Assembly (NCBI GenBank): GCA_964459325.1
Contig: CAYWKU010000014.1
Span: 16,093-80,092 of the forward strand
DNA length: 64,000 nucleotides
Source of the DNA: CAYWKU01 sp964459325
GTDB lineage: Bacteria > RBG-13-61-14 > CAYWKU01
Direction: 5' to 3'
How positions within the stretch are numbered: position 1 is the stretch's first letter; each line of letters opens with the position of its first letter. The notes beneath the pieces were generated by a model. That model worked only from the letters and a program-made list of their open reading frames with translations, was not told the DNA's origin and searched no databases. A program made the position numbers and the translations under genes. Below, piece by piece: positions 1-7,823 of the stretch.

Positions 1-41
1 CTCATGGCCTCGTCTGAATTCCCTTTTCCCCCGATAGCCAT
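1..41 (-). CDS. ExbD/TolR family protein, N-terminal fragment (cut by window edge)
   Basis: Only the first 13 codons lie in the window. On the minus strand an ATG at 41-39 is preceded by a strong ribosome binding site (AGAGGTGAG) and opens into MAIGGKGNSDEAM, which looks like the cytoplasmic N-terminus that precedes the single membrane helix of ExbD/TolR proteins. It lies directly downstream of the tolQ-like gene, the normal partner and order: TolQ/ExbB and TolR/ExbD form a proton-driven motor that energises the cell envelope. A 147-bp repeat element has inserted between the two genes. The assignment rests on position and a very short N-terminus, so the rest of the gene must be read beyond the left edge. 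Confidence 0.6.
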   Translation of the reverse strand, partial: MAIGGKGNSDEAM

Positions 42-62
42 TTTCTCACCTCTTTCTTTTAG

Positions 63-209
63 CAGGGTGTTGAAAAAGTCAGAAACGTAACGCCGCCATC
101 CTGGCGGCACTTGTAAGTAGCTGATTTTATTAAGGCGCCTTTTGCCGGCAAGCCATGCGGCCTGAGAAGGATGCCAGCGTTACGAAAAATAGCATTTTTC
201 AACACCCTG
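63..209. mobile_element. MITE-like element, copy 1 (147 bp, TTAG duplications)
   Basis: The element is bounded by inverted repeats (CAGGGTGTTGAAAAA at 63-77 and its complement at 195-209) and flanked on both sides by TTAG (59-62 and 210-213). It has no gene of its own. A second copy lies in opposite orientation at 3632-3756. TTAG fits the YTAR-type target of some IS5-family (IS427-group) transposases, so it is probably a non-autonomous derivative of such an element; that link is inference. It sits exactly between the stop codon of the tolQ-like gene (TAA read from the duplicated target at 212-210) and the ribosome binding site of the tolR-like gene. Confidence 0.8.
144..184 (-). repeat. REP-like 40-nt module inside MITE copy 1
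   Basis: This segment is the reverse complement of a module also present at 28831-28871 and, more diverged, at 46242-46281 (minus). The shared core on the opposite strand reads roughly CCTTCTCAGGCCGCA followed by a GGCTTGCCGGC-type stem. It is GC-rich and able to form a hairpin, and is absent from the second MITE copy at 3632-3756, which carries a shorter hairpin at the same place. Confidence 0.6.
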
Positions 210-962
210 TTAGAGGAAGTGGCGGTCTATAATGTTCAGTATATCCGAGCTGAAGTTTTCCATCTCTCCCGCAAAACTGCGGGCATGGGCAAGGAAATAG
301 TTGTAAGCGACAACCGCCGGTATGGCGGCGGCCAGCCCTGCCGCGGTAGCTATTAGCGCCTCGCTTATGCCTGGCGCCACCACTTCCAGCCCCACGTCCC
401 CCAGCTCGGCGATGTCCCGAAAGCTGGTCATGATTCCCCAGACGGTTCCGAACAACCCCACGAAGGGCGCGGCGCTGCCGGTGGTGGCCAGAAAGCTCAG
501 GTAACGCTCCAGGCGCGACCTTTCCCCGGCGTGAGCTCTCCGGAGTGCGCGTTCGACAAGCTCGACACCGCCAAGCTTGTCCGCCAGTCCCTCTTCCTCC
601 CCTTCTCCACCTGGGTTAGCCTTCTTTATCTTGGTAAGCTCCTGGTATCCGGCCCGAAATACCTGGGCCAGCGGGCTGGAGCTTAATTTCCGGGAATTCC
701 TGTATATGGCCTCCAGGCTGTTGGCGCTCCAGAAAACCTCCATGAACCCGGCATTTGCCTTTCCGGCCCTGCGAAACTGAATGTACTTGAGCACGATGAT
801 GGCCCAGCAAATTACACTGAATCCTACCAGCAGCAGAAGCACGAATTTCACCATCGGCCCGGCCCCGGCCACTATCTCCCACCACGTTAAGCTCTTATCC
901 GAAGCCTCGACCGCCGCCTGAACCAGTATCGACAAATAAGTTATATCCACCGCTCCGTTCAT
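210..962 (-). CDS. tolQ: TolQ/ExbB/MotA-family proton channel protein
   Basis: A 250-aa inner-membrane protein with three predicted helices in the TolQ arrangement: one near residues 38-60, then a cytoplasmic loop, then helices at about 154-181 and 202-225 ending in the conserved glycine/alanine-rich segment (ALIATAAGLAAAIPAVVAYN). TolQ-type proteins form the pentameric channel that uses the proton gradient to drive TolR/ExbD. The ATG at 962-960 is used. The partner gene lies immediately downstream at the left edge, interrupted only by the repeat element at 63-209; the stop codon is part of the TTAG target duplication. A second ExbB-ExbD pair exists at 14761-15827. Naming it tolQ rather than exbB is a judgement. 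Confidence 0.85.
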   Translation of the reverse strand: MNGAVDITYLSILVQAAVEASDKSLTWWEIVAGAGPMVKFVLLLLVGFSVICWAIIVLKYIQFRRAGKANAGFMEVFWSANSLEAIYRNSRKLSSSPLAQVFRAGYQELTKIKKANPGGEGEEEGLADKLGGVELVERALRRAHAGERSRLERYLSFLATTGSAAPFVGLFGTVWGIMTSFRDIAELGDVGLEVVAPGISEALIATAAGLAAAIPAVVAYNYFLAHARSFAGEMENFSSDILNIIDRHFL

Positions 963-1096
963 TTACTTTCTGGTACTCCCTTGGGCTGACCACCACAATA
1001 TATTGTGGTATGCCGCCTGTGTCAATGTCGATATCATTATGATAATATTACGCCAAGGAGCGGGAAAAAGTCAAATAGCGCCTCGCTCTCTCGCAA

Positions 1097-1260
1097 CCCG
1101 GGACTCCCGGATAATGGGCCCGGCCTGTTTCTCACCTTGACCGCTCCCGGGGGTTAAAAAAACATGCTCGTCACCAAAAAGGTGATAGCCGGCCTCCGGT
1201 CTTTTTTCGCCCCCAGCCCCCCTGCGGTCAAGGTGAGCTACCCTTACGGGGAATATTTGA
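1097..1260 (-). repeat. Dispersed ~165-bp palindromic repeat, copy A
   Basis: The 394-bp gap before the SUMF1-like gene is mostly this element. The core (1133-1235) begins CACCTTGACCGC and ends GCGGTCAAGGTG, so its ends are inverted repeats, with an internal TCACC/GGTGA hairpin. The reverse complement matches 60706-60935 over the core and both flanks (for example AAGGGTAGC before the core and CCCCCGGGAGC in it), and a fragment recurs at 42136-42160. No coding sequence is apparent inside. It could be a MITE-like element or a structured RNA; the family cannot be named from this window. Confidence 0.7.
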
Positions 1261-1327
1261 ATCATTAAGCGGGAATCACGGAGGGTGGAACACTCGTTTG
1301 CCCGGACGTTATTTTCATTTCAGAATA

Positions 1328-1333
1328 TATAAT
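1328..1333 (+). promoter_or_regulatory. Possible -10 box (TATAAT) upstream of the SUMF1-like gene
   Basis: A perfect TATAAT lies 22 bp before the ATG at 1356. No convincing -35 box is seen at the usual distance, so the call rests on the hexamer and its position only. Confidence 0.35.
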
Positions 1334-1355
1334 TGGCTTGTAGGTTCAAAAAGTG

Positions 1356-2141
1356 ATGAGAGCAGCCCTTACAATCAACATAATACTGGCGTTCGTGGGA
1401 TTATTACTGCTGACTGCCGCGCAGCAACCTCCTCCCCGGCAAAAAAAACTGCCGCCCGAGCTTCAAACTCGCGACGGAATGGTGATGAAGCTGGTTCCGA
1501 CCGGCAAATATTACATCGGCAGCGACGAGGGACCCGCTGATAGCCGCCCGCGCCACCCCGTAGAGTTGCCCGCTTTCTACATCGACAACCACGAGGTGAC
1601 CAACGAGCAGTACCTGGACTTCTGCATCGCCACCGGCCACAGCCTCCCCCCGACCCTTCGAAGCGGAAAATTATCAGAAGAAATAAAACAACTGCCCGTT
1701 GTCAACGTGACTTATCATGACGCCGAAAGCTATGCCCGCTGGATGCGTAAAAAACTTCCTACCGAAGCCGAATGGGAAGTGGCCGCCCGTGGCGGAAAAA
1801 AGGAACTGATTTTTCCCTGGGGTGACGCCTTCAAGCCGGGAGCGGCGGCTATAAAAAGGAACAAACCCGCCGCCGTCGGCTCACACCCGAAAGATGCATC
1901 CCCCTTCGGCGTATACGACATGGCCGGCAACGTGTCCGAATGGACGCGGGACAGGTTCGGGCCTTATCCCGATGCTCCCCGGAACATCGAATTTCCCGAA
2001 GCCACCCGTGTAATACGAGGCGGAAACTACGCAATTGAAAACCCTGAAAAGCTGAAGCTTTACCTGCGTCGTCCGGTGGAAACGTACCACACATCGCCCC
2101 AAACCGGATTCCGGTGCGTAAAGGAAGTGAGATACCGCTGA
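1356..2141 (+). CDS. SUMF1/formylglycine-generating-enzyme-fold protein, membrane anchored
   Basis: A 261-aa protein with an N-terminal hydrophobic segment (about residues 5-22) that would anchor or export it, followed by a full SUMF1 (FGE-sulfatase) domain: MVMKLVPTGKYYIGSDEG near the start, the PAFYIDNHEVTNEQYLDFC element, LPTEAEWEVAARGG, YDMAGNVSEWTRD, and a closing RGGNY...TGFRCV motif. True formylglycine-generating enzymes carry a pair of catalytic cysteines late in the domain; I see no such pair, so sulfatase activation is unlikely and a binding or structural role is more probable. ATG 1356 is chosen over the GTG three bases earlier. It is followed 48 bp later by a lipoprotein gene. Confidence 0.8.
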   Translation: MRAALTINIILAFVGLLLLTAAQQPPPRQKKLPPELQTRDGMVMKLVPTGKYYIGSDEGPADSRPRHPVELPAFYIDNHEVTNEQYLDFCIATGHSLPPTLRSGKLSEEIKQLPVVNVTYHDAESYARWMRKKLPTEAEWEVAARGGKKELIFPWGDAFKPGAAAIKRNKPAAVGSHPKDASPFGVYDMAGNVSEWTRDRFGPYPDAPRNIEFPEATRVIRGGNYAIENPEKLKLYLRRPVETYHTSPQTGFRCVKEVRYR

Positions 2142-2189
2142 GGTGCGCTGGCATGAGCGACGGCGAGGTGATACCATTTTGCGGGTAAA

Positions 2190-2702
2190 ATGAAACCAAA
2201 AATCGCAATATTGACAGGTATGCTTGTGTTTGCCGCGTCGGTCATGGCCTGCACATCCCCCGCAACGGTGAAAAAAGAGCCGCAAAACGCGAGCCTCTTG
2301 GACAGCGCCCGGGACTTTTATTCATTTCTGGAAAACAGGAGAATGGGCAACAGGCATAACGACCGCGACCAACGGTTCCGGCAATTTTTCCCCAACCGCC
2401 CACACCGGTACAATTTCCTGGATACCTACCTTCCGCTGGCAAGAGACAGAAACTTCCTGTACAACCGTTACAACGCCTATTACATCCGGGACATCGAAAT
2501 AGCCGAAAACGGCGACAGCGCCGAGGTCAAGGTAAAACTTTACAGCCGCGATGCGCCACTGCTTTATCGCAAGCTGGCGATTACCCACAATTGGTTCAAA
2601 ACCGGCGACACCTGGTACCCGGGAAAGGTGGAGGGGAAAATGCTTACCCGGTGGACAAAGCTCACCCGCCTGTACGCACTGCCTCCCAAATCAGACAAAT
2701 AA
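2190..2702 (+). CDS. Putative lipoprotein of unknown function
   Basis: A 170-aa protein with a classical lipoprotein signal: a short basic start, a hydrophobic stretch and a lipobox ending VMAC with Cys21 as the predicted lipidated residue. The mature part is rich in Arg, Asn and Tyr (runs such as NRRMGNRHNDRDQRF) and seems to end in a small alpha/beta domain (EVKVKLYSRDAPLLYRKLA). I do not recognise a family. It lies between the SUMF1-fold protein and era, ending five bases before the era start, so co-transcription with era is likely. Confidence 0.6.
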   Translation: MKPKIAILTGMLVFAASVMACTSPATVKKEPQNASLLDSARDFYSFLENRRMGNRHNDRDQRFRQFFPNRPHRYNFLDTYLPLARDRNFLYNRYNAYYIRDIEIAENGDSAEVKVKLYSRDAPLLYRKLAITHNWFKTGDTWYPGKVEGKMLTRWTKLTRLYALPPKSDK

Positions 2703-2707
2703 AAGCC

Positions 2708-3625
2708 ATGGAAGAGCCTCATACGCGCGAGCATGAAACTTGTTGCGGATTCGTAGCAGTGGTGGGGCGGCCCAACGTGGGCAAAAGCACGCTATTTAAC
2801 GCGCTGGTCGGCGAAAAAGTGGCCATCGTCACCCCGAAACCGAACACCACCCGCAACCGCATAGCGGGGATACTTACAAAAGGAAAATCCCAGGCCATCT
2901 TCCTGGACACTCCCGGTATCCATAATGCCAGAGACACACTCAACAAGCGCATGGTAAGCACCGCCATGGCCGCCCTGACCGACGTGGACATCATCCTTTT
3001 TATGGTGGAAGCCGGCGTGAAAACGCTGGAGATAGAAAGCTACATCGCCGAAAAAATCGGCGAAACTTCCGCCACAAAAATTCTTATCATCAACAAAACG
3101 GATAAAATTCCCAAACAGACATTACTGCCGGAAATTGAAGAACGAACCGAAAAACTTGGAGAATTCAACGAAGTGATTCCGATAAGCGCCCTCGAAGGCG
3201 ACGGGGTGGATATAGTGGAAAGGCTGGTGACCGAATCCCTGCCCCCCAACCCCCACTTCTACCCGCCCGACATGTACACCGACCGGCCGGAAAGGTTCGT
3301 GGTGGCGGAAATGATACGGGAGCAAGTCTTCCTGGCCACGCACCAGGAGGTGCCATACGCAACCGCCGTCTCCGTCGAAGAATGGAACGAGCGCGAAAAC
3401 CTGGTGCATATAGCCGCAAAAATACACGTGGAATCCAAGAGCCAGAAGGGCATAATCATCGGAAAAAAGGGCACCATGCTCAAAAAAATAGGCACGGAGG
3501 CCAGAATTCAAATCGAAAAGCTGCTCGGCGCCAAAGTCTACCTGGAACTTTTCGTACACGTCATGCCAAAATGGCGCCGCGACGAAAAATCGCTCGACCG
3601 ACTCGGTTACACCACCCCGGAATAA
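2708..3625 (+). CDS. era: GTPase Era
   Basis: A 305-aa Era GTPase, which binds 16S rRNA and helps mature the 30S ribosomal subunit. The G1 motif GRPNVGKS is at residues 20-27, followed by the switch region NTTRNRI, G3 DTPGIH and G4 NKTD, and a C-terminal KH RNA-binding domain (GIIIGKKGTMLKKIG). Length and order match the family. The reading frame is open upstream to 2591, but ATG 2708 gives the normal Era N-terminus; no clear ribosome binding site precedes it, so translation may be coupled to the lipoprotein gene ending at 2702. A MITE-like element begins a few bases after the stop. Confidence 0.95.
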   Translation: MEEPHTREHETCCGFVAVVGRPNVGKSTLFNALVGEKVAIVTPKPNTTRNRIAGILTKGKSQAIFLDTPGIHNARDTLNKRMVSTAMAALTDVDIILFMVEAGVKTLEIESYIAEKIGETSATKILIINKTDKIPKQTLLPEIEERTEKLGEFNEVIPISALEGDGVDIVERLVTESLPPNPHFYPPDMYTDRPERFVVAEMIREQVFLATHQEVPYATAVSVEEWNERENLVHIAAKIHVESKSQKGIIIGKKGTMLKKIGTEARIQIEKLLGAKVYLELFVHVMPKWRRDEKSLDRLGYTTPE

Positions 3626-3631
3626 CCTTAG

Positions 3632-3756
3632 CAGGGTGTTGAAAAATGCTATTTTTCGTAACGCCCGGACGGGCAAAAGGCGCCTTAATAAAATCAGCTA
3701 CTTACAAGTGCCGCCAGGGATGGCGGCGTTACGTTTCTGACTTTTTCAACACCCTG
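3632..3756. mobile_element. MITE-like element, copy 2 (125 bp, TTAG duplications)
   Basis: An inverted copy of the element at 63-209, with the same terminal repeats (CAGGGTGTTGAAAAA and complement) and TTAG on both sides (3628-3631, 3757-3760). The central part differs: a short GCCCGG-ACGGGC hairpin replaces the REP-like module seen in copy 1. It lies between the convergent genes era and rpiB, where its long palindromic structure could also serve as a two-way terminator. Confidence 0.8.
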
Positions 3757-3769
3757 TTAGGTTTTTAAA

Positions 3770-4219
3770 TTATTCGGAGAGATTTTCTATGAGGTCGAGG
3801 CGGCGCTGGTGGCGTTTTTCGAAGGGGGTATCGAGCCACGTCTGTATCAATTGCACCGCCAGCTCGTCGGCGATAAGCCTCGCCCCTATGCACAATATAT
3901 TCGCCCGGTTGTGGCTCGCGGCGGCGACGGCTGTGGTCTGGTCGTGCACCACCGCCGCCCTTATTCCCCGGAAACGGTTGGCGGCTATGGCCATTCCGAT
4001 ACCGGTGCCGCACAGAAGTATCCCGGAATCGGCTTTCCCGTCCAGAATGTCATCCACCACCCGTTTGGCAAAGTTCGGATAGTCGACGCTTTTTGTCCCC
4101 GAACGGGCGCCCCGGTCAAGTACCTCGTAGCCCTTTTCCTTCAGATAGGCAACCACGGCCTTTTTCATTCTATAAGCGGCGTGGTCGCAGGCTACGCTTA
4201 TCGGTAAACGGCCTTTCAT
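3770..4219 (-). CDS. rpiB: Ribose-5-phosphate isomerase B
   Basis: A 149-aa RpiB/LacAB-family isomerase that interconverts ribose 5-phosphate and ribulose 5-phosphate in the pentose phosphate pathway. Family hallmarks are the ACDHAAY start, the SVDYPNFA segment, GILLCGTGIGMAIAANR with the likely catalytic cysteine, and SHNRANILCIGARL. It is the last gene of the minus-strand fatty-acid operon, 12 bp after acpP. In many bacteria fabF stands between acpP and rpiB; here fabF is missing. Confidence 0.95.
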   Translation of the reverse strand: MKGRLPISVACDHAAYRMKKAVVAYLKEKGYEVLDRGARSGTKSVDYPNFAKRVVDDILDGKADSGILLCGTGIGMAIAANRFRGIRAAVVHDQTTAVAAASHNRANILCIGARLIADELAVQLIQTWLDTPFEKRHQRRLDLIENLSE

Positions 4220-4231
4220 CAGTTCACCCTT

Positions 4232-4465
4232 TTAATCCAGCCTTTTGTGGAGATAATCGTAAACGTCCTTCACCGTGCGAATGCCCTCGACGTCGTCGTC
4301 CGGTATTTCCATGTCGAATTCTTCCTCCATGGCCATGGCCAGGGTCATAACATCCAGGGAATCCAGACCCAGGTCGTCTATAAAATCCTTCTCCGGGGTT
4401 ATTTCCTTCTCTTCCAGTCCGAGTTCCCGAACTATGATTGAAACCACCTTGGATTCGATGTTCAT
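4232..4465 (-). CDS. acpP: Acyl carrier protein
   Basis: A 77-aa acidic acyl carrier protein. The DLGLDSLDVMTL motif places the phosphopantetheine-carrying serine at Ser36. It shuttles growing acyl chains between the enzymes encoded around it (FabD, FabG, FabK). An excellent ribosome binding site (AAGGAGG) lies just upstream of the ATG at 4465. It sits between fabG and rpiB in the operon. Confidence 0.97.
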   Translation of the reverse strand: MNIESKVVSIIVRELGLEEKEITPEKDFIDDLGLDSLDVMTLAMAMEEEFDMEIPDDDVEGIRTVKDVYDYLHKRLD

Positions 4466-4548
4466 GCTTTTTGCCTCCTTATAGAACCGGCTTCAAACGA
4501 GTAGTGAGCCTAACCGAAAAGCCCGTTTTAATCAACTCCGATTTTCTG

Positions 4549-5301
4549 CTACATATACAGGCCGCCGTTGACCGGAACAACCGCGCCGGTCACATACCCG
4601 GCCCCGTCACTCGCCAGAAACCTTACCACTTGCGCCACTTCGGCGGGGGTTCCGAACCTTCCCGAGGGTATCCATTCCAGCACCGCGGATTTTGTTTTTT
4701 CGTCCATCTGCGAGGTAAGCTCCGTTTCTATGAAACCGGGAGCCACGGCATTGCAGGTGATTCCGCGCTTCGATACTTCCCGGGCCACGCTTTTTGTGAA
4801 CCCGATGATGCCGGCTTTCGATGCGGCGTAATTTGCCTGCCCTTCTCGCCCTCCCTGACCTACCACGCTGGTAATATTGATTATTCTTCCCCATTTAGCT
4901 TTGACCATGGACCGCAATGCGGCGCGAGTGACCAGGAAGACGCCTTTCAAGTTAACCGACATAACCTCGTCGAAATCTTCATCCTTCATCCGCATCAGGA
5001 GACCGTCGCGAGTAATTCCGGCGTTGTTCACCACTATATCCAGCCGTCCCTGCGCTTCCAGAATCTTTTCCACTCCGCCCTTGACCCCTTCGGCTTCCGA
5101 TACATCGAAAGTAATAACTTCGGCGAATCCGCCCGTTTTCTTTATGTTTTCGGCCACCTCGGATGCTGCGTCGGCGCTTTTGGAGCAGTTTATGTACACT
5201 TTCGCTCCCGCCGAAGCCAACTCCCCGGCAATGGCTTTTCCTATCCCCCGGGAGGCTCCGGTGACCAGCGCTATTTTACCCTCCAGTTCCTTTTCCCCCA
5301 T
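4549..5301 (-). CDS. fabG: 3-oxoacyl-[ACP] reductase FabG
   Basis: A 250-aa short-chain dehydrogenase: NADPH-binding TGASRGIG near the N-terminus, NNAG in the middle, and a serine followed by YAASK, the catalytic Tyr-Lys pair. It reduces 3-oxoacyl-ACP in fatty-acid elongation. The gene lies between fabD and acpP on the same strand, which supports FabG rather than a general SDR. Confidence 0.95.
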   Translation of the reverse strand: MGEKELEGKIALVTGASRGIGKAIAGELASAGAKVYINCSKSADAASEVAENIKKTGGFAEVITFDVSEAEGVKGGVEKILEAQGRLDIVVNNAGITRDGLLMRMKDEDFDEVMSVNLKGVFLVTRAALRSMVKAKWGRIINITSVVGQGGREGQANYAASKAGIIGFTKSVAREVSKRGITCNAVAPGFIETELTSQMDEKTKSAVLEWIPSGRFGTPAEVAQVVRFLASDGAGYVTGAVVPVNGGLYM

Positions 5302-5328
5302 AGTCCGCGCACTCCGAATAGTTAAATA

Positions 5329-6264
5329 TTAAACACTCTCCATAGCTTTTTTCAACGATGCGGCGTCTCCGACCGGTAAGCATTCGATTTCCTTGCGGAT
5401 TCGTTTGAGCAGTCCGGTGAGCACCTTTCCCGGCCCCAACTCGAAGGCCTTTTCCACCTCGAATTGCTCCAGCTTTTCCATCGATTGCGTCCACAAGACA
5501 GGTGATCGAACTTGCCGGGCCAAAACCTCCCGAGCACGGTCGGATTCACCGTAAACCGAAGCGTCCACGTTGGCTATCACCGGCGTTCGAGCTTCGGCGA
5601 ACTCCGCTTCGTCAAGTTTCTCCCGGAGCCTTTCCGCCGCCGGTTCCATCAAGGGGGAATGAAAGGGGGCGCTTACGTTGAGGAAAACCGCCTTCCTGGC
5701 CCCGGCTTCCTTCAACTTATCGACAGCCCGATTGACCGCTTCCACATGGCCGGAAATAACCGTCTGCTCCGGGGAATTGTAATTGGCAACCACTACCACG
5801 CTATCGTCTTCCTTCGCCACCCGGTCCGCCGTGGACTTCACCGTCTCGGCGTCGAGTCCGATAATCGCGGCCATCGCGCCCTTCCCTTCGACTACCGCTT
5901 CCTGCATGAACCTGCCGCGATTTTTTACCAGCCGAACCGCTTCAGTGAGGCCCAAAGCGCCGGCGGCCACCAGCGCGGAATACTCGCCGAGGGAATGCCC
6001 GGCGGCAACCACGGGCCTGACGCCGCTTTCGGTCTCGAAGGCCCTCAAAGCGGCGACGCTGGCGGTAAGCACCGCGGGCTGGGTGTTTTCCGTCTTTACC
6101 AGCTCGCTTTCCGGGCCTTCAAAGCAAAGCTTGTCCACCCGCACCGAAAGGGCGTCGCTCGCTTCCTCGAAAACCAGCTTCCCCGGGTTGAAATTTTCGC
6201 ACAGCTCCTTTCCCATGCCCACGAACTGCGAGCCCTGTCCGGGAAAAAGGAAAGCGATATTCAT
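5329..6264 (-). CDS. fabD: Malonyl-CoA:ACP transacylase FabD
   Basis: A 311-aa acyltransferase that loads malonate onto ACP. The N-terminal FPGQGSQ motif and the nucleophile motif GHSLGE are typical, and the length is normal. The start is set at ATG 6264-6262, five bases after AGGAG; it overlaps the fabK stop as ATGA, so the two are translationally coupled. An in-frame GTG two codons earlier is less likely. Confidence 0.95.
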   Translation of the reverse strand: MNIAFLFPGQGSQFVGMGKELCENFNPGKLVFEEASDALSVRVDKLCFEGPESELVKTENTQPAVLTASVAALRAFETESGVRPVVAAGHSLGEYSALVAAGALGLTEAVRLVKNRGRFMQEAVVEGKGAMAAIIGLDAETVKSTADRVAKEDDSVVVVANYNSPEQTVISGHVEAVNRAVDKLKEAGARKAVFLNVSAPFHSPLMEPAAERLREKLDEAEFAEARTPVIANVDASVYGESDRAREVLARQVRSPVLWTQSMEKLEQFEVEKAFELGPGKVLTGLLKRIRKEIECLPVGDAASLKKAMESV

Positions 6265-7223
6265 GTCCACTCCTTTTCTGAATCGAAAACGGTTGCCATC
6301 TTCTCCGTAACTTCCCGCGCCTCCGCGATAATTTCCTCGATTATTTCCCGCGCGGGCTTGACGTCCCGAACCAATCCCGCTATCTGGCCTATCATCACGC
6401 TGCCTTCATCCATGTCCCCTTCCACAACAGCCCTTTGCAGCGCGCCCTCCCCGAGCTTCACCAACTCCGCCGGGTCGGCGCCTTCTTTTTCCATTTTCTC
6501 GAAGCGGCGCGTAAGCTTGTTTCTCAGGGAGCGAACGGGATGCCCGGCGGCGCGTCCCGATACCACGCTCGAGCGGTCGCGGGCTTTTATTACCGCCTGT
6601 CTCCAGTTATCGTGCACTGGCGATTCGGCGGCGCATGTAAACCTGGTACCCATCTGCACGGCCTCGGCGCCGAGCATGAAGGCCGCCGCCATGCCCCTTC
6701 CGTCGGCGATGCCTCCCGCCGCCACCACGGGAACTTTCACCGCGTCCACAACCTGCGGCGCCAGGCTCATTGTTGTTATATCCCCTATATGACCGGCGGC
6801 TTCGTGGCCTTCGCAGATAACGCCCGCAGCGCCGTAGCGCTCGGCCCGCCGGGCCAGGTCCACCGAAGCCACCACGGGAAACACCCTTGAACCTCCGCTC
6901 ATCAGGGCTTCCATGTGCTTGCCCGGGCTGCCGGCGCCGGTGGTGACAACCGGCGCCTCTTCCGAGCGCACAAGCTCCACCATATTACCTATATCTTCCC
7001 GATATAAAAGGAGATTTACCCCGAAAGGCTTATCGGTGATTTCCCTGATGGATTGAATCTGACTTCTAAGCTCATCAGGAGGCATGGTGCCGGAGCCTAT
7101 TATACCGAGTCCGCCGGCTTCGGAAACGGCTGCGGCCAGGCGGTAATCGCCGGCCCAGGCCATGCCGCCCTGGAAGATGGGAAAGGTAATGCCCAGCGCT
7201 TCTGTTACCCTTGTCGGTATCAA
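6261..7223 (-). CDS. fabK: Enoyl-[ACP] reductase FabK (FMN-dependent, nitronate monooxygenase fold)
   Basis: A 320-aa FMN-dependent TIM-barrel protein. The FPIFQGGMAWAGDY start, a long central barrel and the GGIADGRGMAAAFMLGAEAV segment are shared by FabK and nitronate monooxygenases. The setting in a fab operon, overlapping fabD, strongly favours FabK, which carries out the last reduction of the elongation cycle and stands in for FabI. The start is TTG at 7223: an in-frame TGA lies immediately upstream and AAGGGG is seven bases before it. The 182-bp stretch up to rpmF holds no other gene that I can see. Confidence 0.88.
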   Translation of the reverse strand: MIPTRVTEALGITFPIFQGGMAWAGDYRLAAAVSEAGGLGIIGSGTMPPDELRSQIQSIREITDKPFGVNLLLYREDIGNMVELVRSEEAPVVTTGAGSPGKHMEALMSGGSRVFPVVASVDLARRAERYGAAGVICEGHEAAGHIGDITTMSLAPQVVDAVKVPVVAAGGIADGRGMAAAFMLGAEAVQMGTRFTCAAESPVHDNWRQAVIKARDRSSVVSGRAAGHPVRSLRNKLTRRFEKMEKEGADPAELVKLGEGALQRAVVEGDMDEGSVMIGQIAGLVRDVKPAREIIEEIIAEAREVTEKMATVFDSEKEWT

Positions 7224-7405
7224 TCAAAGCCCCTTTTCACCGAATATGGCCATCCCATTTAATCCTTCCCGAGCATCAATGCCAAGGAATATGTCATTTT
7301 ATTTCATCCTGCGCAATAAAAACACCGCCCCCAGGGGGAGCGGCATTTAAAAATCGAATAAAACCGGTTACTTGGGACGATAGGGCTTTTAACCCCGGCG
7401 GGTAA

Positions 7406-7594
7406 TCAGGTGCCCTTTTCAACCACCTCGACCACCTGCTTGTCCTTGTACATTCCGCAATGAGGGCACGCCCGGTGTCTCTGCATGGTTTCTCCGCAAT
7501 TGGGGCAATCCATCCAAGAGGGAGCTTTCAGAGCGTTGTGGCTGCGCCGTTTATCCCTGCGCGATTTGCTGACTCTTCTCTGTGGTAAACCCAT
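7406..7594 (-). CDS. rpmF: 50S ribosomal protein L32
   Basis: A 62-aa protein starting with a basic stretch (MGLPQRRVSKSRRDKRRSHN) typical of L32, followed by two CPNCG/CPHCG pairs that would bind one zinc ion. AAGGAG precedes the ATG at 7594. As in many bacteria it lies downstream of the yceD-like gene and upstream of fatty-acid genes, but a small element (7628-7823) now separates it from yceD. Confidence 0.95.
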   Translation of the reverse strand: MGLPQRRVSKSRRDKRRSHNALKAPSWMDCPNCGETMQRHRACPHCGMYKDKQVVEVVEKGT

Positions 7595-7627
7595 TTGTTA
7601 TCTCCTTTTTAACGTAAACGAGTATTA

Positions 7628-7823
7628 GAGGCCGTTGCAAAACAGGCTTCAGGGGGAGAGAAGGCTTTTTTTCTGTAGCTCCCCGGGAATGTCTTTTCCA
7701 GACAAGGGGTTTTAACCCCTTGAAATTCAAGGGGCTGAAGCCCCTTGTCCATTCGGGGTTCTTTTTCGGCACGATGAAGGTCAACACATCCCAAACGAAA
7801 AATCATAATTCTGCAACGGCCTC
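7628..7823. mobile_element. MITE-like element with TATTA duplications (196 bp)
   Basis: Terminal inverted repeats GAGGCCGTTGCA (7628-7639) and its complement ending at 7823 are flanked by TATTA on each side (7623-7627 and 7824-7828). No transposase lies inside; instead the element carries the 49-bp palindrome at 7701-7749. It splits yceD from rpmF, normally neighbours. It is probably a non-autonomous derivative of an insertion sequence not present in this window. Confidence 0.7.
7701..7749. repeat. 48/49-bp palindromic repeat, copy 1
   Basis: Two adjoining hairpins (GACAAGGGGTTTTAACCCC... and ...GGGGCTGAAGCCCCTTGTC) form a long palindrome. The same sequence is found in inverted orientation at 9267-9314 with only a couple of differences. 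This copy is nested inside the element at 7628-7823. Confidence 0.85.

Noticed and set aside
171..356. Small frame beginning inside MITE copy 1
   Set aside because: Its first residues are repeat sequence (the same peptide is read from copy 2) and the rest is antisense to tolQ.
1071..1265. 64-codon open frame on the minus strand
   Set aside because: It lies within the dispersed repeat; the matching repeat at 60706-60935 does not keep the frame.
1356..2141. True formylglycine-generating enzyme
   Set aside because: The late catalytic cysteine pair is not visible and no sulfatase gene is nearby; only the fold is supported.
4438..5325. 295-codon open frame on the plus strand
   Set aside because: It is antisense to fabG and shows no recognisable domain.
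5512..6792. 426-codon open frame on the plus strand
   Set aside because: It lies antisense to fabD and fabK, both with clear family motifs; its His/Arg/Gly-rich translation is typical of a GC-rich shadow frame.
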